Below are positions 23,629 through 30,490 of a stretch of DNA of 31,808 nt, one piece after another. The stretch's first letter is position 1; each line of letters starts with the position of its first letter. Source of the DNA: a virus; the IMG/VR virus record IMGVR_UViG_3300031951_000779, positions 1-31,808 of that record, one strand, 5' to 3'. The notes below the pieces were generated by a model. It saw only the letters and a list, made by a program, of their open reading frames with translations. It was not told where the DNA came from and searched no databases. The position numbers and the translations under genes were made by a program.

Positions 23629-24302
23629 GGACAACGGAGCAACGCCTTCAACATGTTGTGCCTGTCACCGAAGGCACGGGTGTCGCCTCTCCCGCGAGTC
23701 GATCCGGTGAAGCCTCGCGAAAGGAAGAGGTTCCGCTCGGAGTCAGCGGCTCCTTCAACGCGAACGACTTCTTCAACTGGTACGATCGGCCTGTCGACGA
23801 GGGGCCCCCATACGCCGTAAAGGGCGCGGCCCACGCACACGACCGCATGGAGGAGCGCACGCCCTTCGCGCGTAGCAACGTGGCCCCTTTGCAGCGGGCC
23901 ATCGACGCGATGGGCCTCCCGCCCGGGCGCTACCACCTGCCTCTACGTGGTCGCGATGGACGTGTCTTGGGCTACGCGCAGTTCAAGAGCGTGCCGGGCC
24001 GCGCCAGCCCCGTGCTGGCTACCGTGCTGGGGCGCGAAATGCAGCCCAGCGGCATGGACCTTGGGACCTTCGTCAAAGGCGCGGGCCTCTCTCCCGAAAC
24101 AAACGTGACTCCCGTCGCTGAGGGCAAGTTCGACACCGACAATCTCGACCCCCGACTCCCAGAGTCGAAGGCCTGGAACCTCGCGCACACGCTGGCCGGG
24201 AGCCAAGAGACCAAGCACTACGCCATGCGGCGCGCGTTCAATCACATGTCGGAGCCGACGGGTGAAGCCCAAGAATCCGCCGGGAGCCCCCCGCAGCCAT
24301 GA
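23625..24302 (+). CDS. Unknown virion-region protein with HDRMEERT motif
   Basis: A 225-residue protein translated through an ATGA overlap. The N-terminal 60 residues look disordered. A folded middle reads YAVKGAAHAHDRMEERTPFA (about 63-82), then LQRAIDAMGLPPGRYHLPLR (about 89-108) and LGYAQFKSV, and later ATVLGREMQPSG. The H-D-R-M-E-E-R pattern followed by helix and strands resembles small HxRxxER folds, but I cannot assign a family with confidence. The C-terminus is Pro/Gly-rich. The next gene again overlaps by ATGA. Context suggests a head-completion or accessory protein. Confidence 0.55.
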   Translation: MRTTEQRLQHVVPVTEGTGVASPASRSGEASRKEEVPLGVSGSFNANDFFNWYDRPVDEGPPYAVKGAAHAHDRMEERTPFARSNVAPLQRAIDAMGLPPGRYHLPLRGRDGRVLGYAQFKSVPGRASPVLATVLGREMQPSGMDLGTFVKGAGLSPETNVTPVAEGKFDTDNLDPRLPESKAWNLAHTLAGSQETKHYAMRRAFNHMSEPTGEAQESAGSPPQP

Positions 24303-25123
24303 ACCTGAAGATCACACGCCTCAGCGCGCTCTTCCCGTACGGCTACTTCGTGCAGTGGACGATCGACAGCGTTTCTCCCACAGAGAGCGGTGTCTTCCTC
24401 TTTACGCTGTATCGAAGCGGCGGCCCGGAAGGTCCATGGGAACAGATCTTCTCTGGAACGGACCAGTACGCGTTTAAGGACGCCTTCAACTCCATCGCGT
24501 CGACGCTCGACAACCTTCAACCCAACTCCCTGCGCCTCTTTCAAGAGGTTCACTACCGCGTCGTTTGCCTCTTGCCATCCGGCGCGCAACTGGAGTGTCG
24601 AGAAGAAACGGGCCCCGCGTTTACCGACCGCAAGATGTCTCAGTACTTGCGAAAGACGCAGCGCGACTTCCGTTTGACGCTCAAGTTCAACGGCACACGC
24701 GTCGTCGTTCTGAAGCGTCGCAGATGGGGGGAGCGCTGCTTGAAGTGCACCGACAAGCGCACCAAAGAAGTCGTACGCCCCAACTGCGTCACGTGCTGGG
24801 GCACCGGCTTCGTTGGGGGCTACTGGACGCCCTTCGTGACCTACGCACGCAGCAACGTGACGTCCAACACCTCGAATGTGGGGCCCAACCAAAAGAGCGA
24901 CGCCAATGACGGCTCGTTCTGGCTCCCCGACTATCCGACCCTTGAGCGAGACGACGTGCTCGTGCGCCTGTCCGACAATCGGCGTTTCCGGCTGGATCAA
25001 CAGGTCGAGACGCAGATTCAGCTGAATTCCGCGCACCAAGAGGTGTCGGGCCAAGAGCTCCCACACGACAACGTACTCTATCGGTACGCTCTCAACCCGA
25101 ACGCGATCGAGCCGTTGTACTGA
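24299..25123 (+). CDS. Neck-type virion protein with zinc ribbon
   Basis: A 274-residue protein. The N-terminal 110 residues are beta-rich and fibronectin-III-like in pattern (GYFVQWTID, then LYRSGGPEGPWEQIF). About residues 142-165 hold CLKCTDKRTKEV followed by NCVTCWGTGFVGGYWTP, a CxxC...CxxC zinc ribbon with a GTGFxGGY turn. The C-terminal part is beta-rich (RDDVLVRLSDNRRFRLDQQV) and ends VLYRYALNPNAIEPLY. Placement between the capsid and sheath genes suggests a head-tail neck component; this is inference from synteny. GGGAG precedes ATG 24299, which overlaps the previous stop. Confidence 0.6.
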   Translation: MNLKITRLSALFPYGYFVQWTIDSVSPTESGVFLFTLYRSGGPEGPWEQIFSGTDQYAFKDAFNSIASTLDNLQPNSLRLFQEVHYRVVCLLPSGAQLECREETGPAFTDRKMSQYLRKTQRDFRLTLKFNGTRVVVLKRRRWGERCLKCTDKRTKEVVRPNCVTCWGTGFVGGYWTPFVTYARSNVTSNTSNVGPNQKSDANDGSFWLPDYPTLERDDVLVRLSDNRRFRLDQQVETQIQLNSAHQEVSGQELPHDNVLYRYALNPNAIEPLY

Positions 25124-25125
25124 AC

Positions 25126-25827
25126 ATGACCAACGTCCGCCCGTTCTTTGGAACAGCCCGAGTCGATGACCAGCACTCGGACATTTTCCCCGGCTCCCCG
25201 ATGGCCCTCGTCGCGGTGCTCACCAACTGCCTTCAAGCGCGGTTCAGCGGAAGCAACGCCCTAGACAACCCCTACATCTGGGCCGCTGACGCGCAGCCAC
25301 TGAACCCCGAGACGGGACAGACTCGAATCTACATCGAGAGCCAGTACACCGACGAGCCCGACGCACGCGATCGAACGCCATCCCTCTTGGTAGAAAAGGG
25401 CGTAACGCAGCCGCAACAAGTAGCCGTCGGTCATCGCGCCGACATCGACTTGCCCTCGATGACAGAGCTGTTCATCGCGTGGGCCAATGTGCCCCTGTCC
25501 GTGCTCTGTATCGGGAGGACGCGCGGAGTCAGCGCCACGCTCGCCGACGTGGTGTTCGCGTTTTTGCTCGGCTCCCGCAACCACATTCGGGAAGCGTTCA
25601 GCATTCACGACATCACGGCTCCAACGCTGAGCGACACGCAGCCCTACCGACCGACGAGCTCCAACGTCGAGTCCTGGGTCACGACCGTGACCCTGACGAC
25701 GATGATCAAGTTCGCGTGGCGTACGCGCCCCATCGCCCCGCTCCTCAAGGAGATCGCGGCAAAAATGAACTTCGGAAACGAAGATGCACTCGAACTGCGC
25801 GCGCTCGACCTTCGCAACGCGCGATGA
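25126..25827 (+). CDS. Putative neck or tail-terminator protein
   Basis: A 233-residue protein starting two bases after the previous stop. It reads as a mixed alpha/beta protein: FPGSPMALVAVLTNCLQARF, a polar loop with RIYIESQYTDEPDARD, hydrophobic strands around WANVPLSVLCIGRTRG, and a final segment VESWVTTVTLTTMIKFAWR leading to a helical tail. I do not recognise a family by motif. Its position just before the sheath gene is where tail-completion or terminator proteins are encoded in contractile-tailed phages. Start ATG 25126 has no strong Shine-Dalgarno, so it probably depends on coupling. Confidence 0.52.
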   Translation: MTNVRPFFGTARVDDQHSDIFPGSPMALVAVLTNCLQARFSGSNALDNPYIWAADAQPLNPETGQTRIYIESQYTDEPDARDRTPSLLVEKGVTQPQQVAVGHRADIDLPSMTELFIAWANVPLSVLCIGRTRGVSATLADVVFAFLLGSRNHIREAFSIHDITAPTLSDTQPYRPTSSNVESWVTTVTLTTMIKFAWRTRPIAPLLKEIAAKMNFGNEDALELRALDLRNAR

Positions 25828-25831
25828 GCGC

Positions 25832-25843
25832 AACGCCGTAAAG
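25832..25843 (+). repeat. Intergenic copy of the AACGCCGTAAAG word
   Basis: This is the only one of 14 copies outside a coding region. It lies between the stop at 25827 and the TATCTT box at 25850, six bases upstream of that box. The remaining copies are listed in the findings. Its presence without coding constraint argues that the word is selected as DNA or RNA. Confidence 0.7.
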
Positions 25844-25849
25844 AACTCC

Positions 25850-25855
25850 TATCTT
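25850..25855 (+). promoter_or_regulatory. TANNNT box (TATCTT) before the sheath gene
   Basis: TATCTT ends 25 bases before ATG 25881. GGAGAGG provides a strong Shine-Dalgarno. Its core matches the box before the protease gene, and AACGCCGTAAAG stands just upstream. Confidence 0.42.
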
Positions 25856-25880
25856 TCAGCCGACAGCGGAGAGGAACACC

Positions 25881-28800
25881 ATGGCACGCCCCCTCGTTCT
25901 CATCTTTCAAGAGCTGGCGCAGCCGCAGGCGACGCCGAACACGCCCGATCTCAACACCGTCGTGTTGGGTCCGGCGTACGACCTGTTCGACTACCCCGAT
26001 GATGCGAGCACCATCCTGCTCACGTCGGCGTACGGACAGCTGGAGTCCCGCGCGGGCAACGGCACGTACACGGGCTATCAGCCGCCCGCGTCCGGGAGCG
26101 CAGCCGTCACCGTGCTCGACGGGGGATACCCCGGCCAGAGCGCAGGATCGAAGGTCGATCACGACTCCGTCAAGGCCGTGCTGCGCCTGCCGCACGTCGT
26201 CCTCGGCTCCACCTACCTGAACGCGCTGATCGCTCCGGTGTTCGGGGGCAGCGTCACGACGACCTCGGCGGATCGCACGCTCGTGTCGATCACGGGCGGC
26301 GTCACGACAGACTTCGTCGCGGCGGGGATCCAGCCGGGCGACAAGATCATCCTCACGTCGTCGCAGGCGGGAGTCGAACAGACCGTCGTGCGCGTCGTTC
26401 AGAGCGTGGGCGAGCCCAACGGCTCGGGCCTCGTGGCGCCGGGCAACGAGAACAAGCTCCGTCTGACGCAGCAGCTCCCCGACTCCGGCGTGGGCCTGGG
26501 CCAGTGGACCTACGACGCGAACGGCGAGATCCGCATCGAGCGCACGCTGGCGTCGCAGGACCTGCTCGACCCCACGGACACGATCGTGACGTTCCCGGAG
26601 CCCGGATCCGACAAGCTCGTGATCAAGGGCGGCATCACGCTGTCGGTGCAGCTGACGCCCGTCGCCACGGTCGCAGTGCCCGCCCCGGCCACCACGACCG
26701 CGTCGCGCGCGCTGTCCTACGCCGAGCTGTATCTGGCGTACCGAGCGCTTCGTCAGGACCTTCAGGAAGTGGGGTCCGTGACGGCCGATGACGTGCGCGT
26801 CGTCGGTGGTGTCTCGACCCTCTTGGGCCTCGGCAAGATCGACAGCCGAAACCCCCTCGCGGTCGGCGTCTACCTCGCCCTGCAGAACGGCGGCGCAGTG
26901 CCGATCTACTTCTACGGCGTCGCCACCGACGACGCAGCGGGCCACACGGCTGCGCGCGGCGCGCTGTCCCCCAGGCGTGATCTGTACTGCTTCATCCCGC
27001 TCACGCAGGACATCAACATCCACGCCGCGTACAAGGCGGAGTTCGACCAGCTCGCGGACCCCAACTTCGCGCAGACGAACGGGGTGATCCAGAAGTTCCG
27101 CATCGTGCTCGGTTCGATTCCGCTGCCCACGACGGAAGCGATCTACTCGGGCTCGATCTCGGGCGTGTCGCAGCAGCCCTCGGGCGTCAACACGGCGAAG
27201 TACCGCACCGTCTCGCTCGCAGCAGCTTCCACGGGCTCGATCAGCGTGCAATCCGTGCTGCCGGGCGACTCCGTCACGATCGGCCTGACGCCCAGCTCCT
27301 CGGACTGGCAGAACAGGCGTGGAACGCACACGCTCGGACACGTCAACAGCTCGAAGAACTACCCGAACCCCGGTGACCCGAGCGCTTTCGAAGTGGTGCC
27401 CGGCTCGTCGCGTTGGGACGACGCGGCGGGAGCCGTCGCGGGGGACATCGAAGTCCTGATCCGCGCGCCCGACGGCACGGTCAAGGTGTCGAACCTCGCG
27501 CAGGTCGACATCTCCACCGGCGCCGGTGGAACGCTCGGAACCGCGCGTTACACCATGAAGAACCCCACGACCGTGGGCGGCCCGTACACCATCACGTACG
27601 TCGCCAGCCCCGGTCTGCCCGCCGTCACGGTCTCGATTGCGGGCTTCGCGATCACCGTCACGGTCGACGGCACCACGCACACGCACACGCAGGTCGTGAA
27701 CGCCGTAAACGCCCATTCGGTCGTCTCGGCGCTGTTGCTCGCGGGCGTGCAGGCAGGTGGCGCGCAGGTCGTCGACCCCGCGACCCAGGCGACGCGCGAC
27801 GCGCTCACCGGGCAAACCGGCGCGGCGGCGAGCATCGTCGCTGGCGCAGGCGGCGGCCAGATGCGAATCACGGGCGTGTCCGGCATGTCAGCGCTGAGCG
27901 TTGGCCGCTACCTGACCATCACGGGAGCAGCGAGCCCCGCGAACAACGGAACGTTCCTGATCTCCGCGTTCGGCGGCGCCACCCAGGTAGACGTCGTCAA
28001 CGCGGGCGCGGTGATCCCGGACGCCAACAACGGCGCGCTCGGCTGGACCGAGCGCTACGCGTACACCTCCGTCGTGCCCGTGACCGGATCGTGCACGGCG
28101 ACCGTCGCGCTCAACGACGATCTGTTCAACCGACTGGAGGACGCGAGCGCGTCGTTCCTGACGGCGGGAGTCCTTCCGGGAGACACCATCGAGTTCCCGC
28201 TCGATCCGAACAACTACGGACCGACGGCGTACGACGGGCGCGTGCTCAGCTACAAGGTGAGCACCGTCCAGAACGAGAACAGGCTGCTGATCGCCAACGG
28301 AGAGGATGACTCGGGCTCCGTCGCCAAGGAGCTCCCGCACTTCTTCGCGCGCGATCTTCAGGACCGCTTCATCGACAACACCACGCCGAACGCGCAGAAC
28401 TACCGGATCCTGCGCGCCCTTTCGCTGGAAGATCAGCTGCTCGCCCTCGTGACGATCGCACAGTCGGTGCGATCGAAGCGCCTGACGGTGATGTGGCCCG
28501 ATCAAGTTGAAGTCGCGGATCTCCGCGACGGCGCTCTCGCTCGCGCGGTGCCCACGACCCGAACCCTCGCCGGACTTCAGCCGAGCTTCTACCTCGCCTG
28601 CGCCGTCGGCGGCGTGATCGCAGGAATTCCCCCGCAGGCGGGTCTCACGAACGGAACCTTCATCGGGTTCACGAAGCTGGTCCACTCGCAGGGCTACTTC
28701 AGCGAGCCCCAGCTGTCTCGCCTCTCCGACGGCGGGCTGTTCGTGTGCGTGCAGCGCACGCCCAGCGCGCTGCCCGAGTGCATCCACCAGCTGACGACGG

Positions 28801-29120
28801 ACCCGACGGCCATCGAGACGGGTGAGCTCTCGGTAGTCAAGAACGTGGACTTCATCTCCATGTTCATGCAGGACATCCTGGAGACGTTTATTGGTCAGTA
28901 CAACGTGCTGCCCGAGACGGTGAACGAACTGGCGCGCGCGGTGTCGGATGGCGCCGAGCAGCTCAAGGGCCGGCGCGTCGCGCGCTTCGGTCCCCCCCTT
29001 CTCGAAGGGTCAATCAGCTCGATCGGCGTCAGCGAATTCGCTGCCGATCGCATCGAGCTCTTCTTCAACGGTCGCGTGGCTCGCCCGTTGAACACGGTGG
29101 CCTTCCACCTCGTGGTGTGA
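25881..29120 (+). CDS. Tail sheath protein, unusually large
   Basis: A 1079-residue protein forming the contractile tube around the tail. The sheath nature shows at the ends: the N-terminal 110 residues (LVLIFQELAQPQATPN, then LNTVVLGPAYDLFDYPDD) and the C-terminal 230 residues (YFSEPQLSRLSDGGLFVCV, then HQLTTDPTAIETGELSVVKN, VDFISMFMQDILETFIGQYN) give the conserved C-terminal sheath domain. Between them are several inserted beta domains: about 115-175 with IQPGDKIIL, about 440-500 with VLPGDSVTIGL, an immunoglobulin-like stretch around 550-680 with AASPANNGTF, and about 740-800 with VLPGDTIEFPL. Sheath proteins are usually 400-700 residues, so these insertions double the size and probably decorate the tail surface. 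GGAGAGG precedes ATG 25881. Confidence 0.88.
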   Translation: MARPLVLIFQELAQPQATPNTPDLNTVVLGPAYDLFDYPDDASTILLTSAYGQLESRAGNGTYTGYQPPASGSAAVTVLDGGYPGQSAGSKVDHDSVKAVLRLPHVVLGSTYLNALIAPVFGGSVTTTSADRTLVSITGGVTTDFVAAGIQPGDKIILTSSQAGVEQTVVRVVQSVGEPNGSGLVAPGNENKLRLTQQLPDSGVGLGQWTYDANGEIRIERTLASQDLLDPTDTIVTFPEPGSDKLVIKGGITLSVQLTPVATVAVPAPATTTASRALSYAELYLAYRALRQDLQEVGSVTADDVRVVGGVSTLLGLGKIDSRNPLAVGVYLALQNGGAVPIYFYGVATDDAAGHTAARGALSPRRDLYCFIPLTQDINIHAAYKAEFDQLADPNFAQTNGVIQKFRIVLGSIPLPTTEAIYSGSISGVSQQPSGVNTAKYRTVSLAAASTGSISVQSVLPGDSVTIGLTPSSSDWQNRRGTHTLGHVNSSKNYPNPGDPSAFEVVPGSSRWDDAAGAVAGDIEVLIRAPDGTVKVSNLAQVDISTGAGGTLGTARYTMKNPTTVGGPYTITYVASPGLPAVTVSIAGFAITVTVDGTTHTHTQVVNAVNAHSVVSALLLAGVQAGGAQVVDPATQATRDALTGQTGAAASIVAGAGGGQMRITGVSGMSALSVGRYLTITGAASPANNGTFLISAFGGATQVDVVNAGAVIPDANNGALGWTERYAYTSVVPVTGSCTATVALNDDLFNRLEDASASFLTAGVLPGDTIEFPLDPNNYGPTAYDGRVLSYKVSTVQNENRLLIANGEDDSGSVAKELPHFFARDLQDRFIDNTTPNAQNYRILRALSLEDQLLALVTIAQSVRSKRLTVMWPDQVEVADLRDGALARAVPTTRTLAGLQPSFYLACAVGGVIAGIPPQAGLTNGTFIGFTKLVHSQGYFSEPQLSRLSDGGLFVCVQRTPSALPECIHQLTTDPTAIETGELSVVKNVDFISMFMQDILETFIGQYNVLPETVNELARAVSDGAEQLKGRRVARFGPPLLEGSISSIGVSEFAADRIELFFNGRVARPLNTVAFHLVV

Positions 29121-29125
29121 CCCTG

Positions 29126-29659
29126 ATGGACGCGAAACAAAAAATCGCGTTCTGGGGCGCCATCGCGCGAGGCGCAGGAAGCGCCATGCGTGGTGCCGGC
29201 AACTTCGGAAAGGGGTTGTTCGGAGCGGGCGCTCTTGCCTCTGCAGGTCGCGGAGGAAAAGCCCTGAACATGGCCGGCAAAGCGACGGGCGTGATCGCGC
29301 CCGTGGCGGGCGCCATGGCTGCCGGACAGGGCGCGTCCGTCATGGGTATCGGCGGTCAACCCAAGACGGGGTCTCTCGTCCTCGACGCTGTCGGCCTGAA
29401 GGTGGCGAACTTGGGAGCCAGCGATCTCGCTGACATCGCGAGCTACGGCTCCTTCATCGGAGCCAAGCTCGTGGACCCTCACACCCACCCCAAGCTGCAC
29501 GCGGCGCTCGACGCGGCGGGGCTCCTTGGTCTTGGCGCTACGACCGCGCACAGCCTCGCAACGAACCCGGCTGATCGAGGACCCTCCGCAAAAGACCTCG
29601 CCGGTCTCGCCCTCATGGGCTCAGCGCTCTATGACCGCGCGAAGGCGCACGGGCACTGA
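29126..29659 (+). CDS. Gly/Ala-rich protein between sheath and tube genes
   Basis: A 177-residue protein, Gly and Ala rich throughout. ATG 29126 follows the sheath stop by five bases; GTG 29117, which would overlap the stop, is the alternative start. Residues 1-75 are an amphipathic/glycine-zipper stretch (RGAGSAMRGAGNFGKGLFGA and ATGVIAPVAGAMAAGQ). The C-terminal half contains HPKLHAALDAAGLLGLGATT and DLAGLALMGSALYDRAK, faintly like the C-terminal part of the 9479 protein. It does not look like a tube or tape-measure protein by length. It may be a virion membrane-active protein; function unknown. Confidence 0.55.
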   Translation: MDAKQKIAFWGAIARGAGSAMRGAGNFGKGLFGAGALASAGRGGKALNMAGKATGVIAPVAGAMAAGQGASVMGIGGQPKTGSLVLDAVGLKVANLGASDLADIASYGSFIGAKLVDPHTHPKLHAALDAAGLLGLGATTAHSLATNPADRGPSAKDLAGLALMGSALYDRAKAHGH

Positions 29660-29669
29660 ACCCAGATCC

Positions 29670-29675
29670 TATCCT
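29670..29675 (+). promoter_or_regulatory. TANNNT box (TATCCT) before the tube-like gene
   Basis: TATCCT ends 15 bases before ATG 29691. GGAGTAGAGAG supplies the Shine-Dalgarno. The core is identical to the box at 23230. Confidence 0.4.
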
Positions 29676-29690
29676 ACGGAGTAGAGAGCC

Positions 29691-30476
29691 ATGCCTACGT
29701 ACCCGATCGGCGTCACCAAGTCCCTGGCCACGTGGTCCCTTCAGCGGAACCACGTGGAACGCGTCCTCGACAACGCCACGTACGACGCGGCGCACCCGGA
29801 CGACACGCTGCTGCTCGCCGGTCCGGCGCGGCGCTCCGTCGCGCGCCCCGAGCGCAACACCCCCCGCACCCTCATGGCGCTGGGGATGTTTACGGCGTTC
29901 GGAGTGCAGACCCAAGCGCCCGTGACGCCGATGATGGCGATCGGATCGGGCCGCTCTTACTTCCTTCGAGGCAAGAGCCAGTCGTCTTGGAACGTGCAGC
30001 GCGTCATGATGAACGGCCGCAATCTCCTGCGGGCGCTCTATCACAACGCTGTCGAAGTGGGCGGGCTGAACCCTGACAAGTTCGACGACCCGGCCGCGTT
30101 CGAAGGCGCGCCGACCTCGCAGTTCTTCATCAACCTGGACTCGGAGCTCTTCTACATCCCCTTCGGCATGGCGGTCATCATGCGCACCAAGAGCCGGACG
30201 CTCGTCGCGTCCTGCTACCTGGAGCTCTGCATGATCAACTCCTGGGGCATGCAGATCGGCGCGGGTCAGGCGATGGTCATGGAGCAGGTCTCTGGCTTCT
30301 GCGACCGAATCCTGCCCTACCAAGCGTCGGACGCGATGGAAGTCCCCTCGGTGGGCCGCGCGCTCATGGACGCCGTCCTCGGGCTGGCGCCCAACGTCTT
30401 CCCCGAGCCCACGTACAACCGCATGGGAACGTTCGGGGATTCGGGCCTCGGCGACTCCACCGTGAACGCTCTGTAG
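29691..30476 (+). CDS. Putative tail tube protein
   Basis: A 261-residue protein two genes after the sheath, where contractile-tailed phages usually encode the inner tube. The middle reads RSYFLRGKSQSSWNVQRVMM, NGRNLLRALYHNAVE, then FFINLDSELFYIPFGMAVIM followed by KSRTLVASCYLELCMINSWG. This long beta-rich core with an N-terminal arm suits a tube subunit. The C-terminal 70 residues are Gly/Pro-rich. Motif-level proof is lacking, and another tail-baseplate structural protein is possible. A - strand copy of the 12-bp word lies inside (29888-29899). A GAGAG-type Shine-Dalgarno precedes ATG 29691. Confidence 0.5.
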   Translation: MPTYPIGVTKSLATWSLQRNHVERVLDNATYDAAHPDDTLLLAGPARRSVARPERNTPRTLMALGMFTAFGVQTQAPVTPMMAIGSGRSYFLRGKSQSSWNVQRVMMNGRNLLRALYHNAVEVGGLNPDKFDDPAAFEGAPTSQFFINLDSELFYIPFGMAVIMRTKSRTLVASCYLELCMINSWGMQIGAGQAMVMEQVSGFCDRILPYQASDAMEVPSVGRALMDAVLGLAPNVFPEPTYNRMGTFGDSGLGDSTVNAL

Positions 30477-30478
30477 CG

Positions 30479-30484
30479 TACGCT
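30479..30484 (+). promoter_or_regulatory. TANNNT box (TACGCT), leaderless type
   Basis: TACGCT ends six bases before ATG 30491, the same spacing as at 23230, and is followed by TCGGGC as there by TCGGGT. No Shine-Dalgarno is present. Confidence 0.4.
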
Positions 30485-30490
30485 TCGGGC

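Noticed and set aside
25644-27815. A 723-codon - strand open frame over the sheath gene
   Set aside because: Composition is Arg/Val/Asp/Gly low-complexity, antisense to the sheath gene, with no ribosome site or motif.
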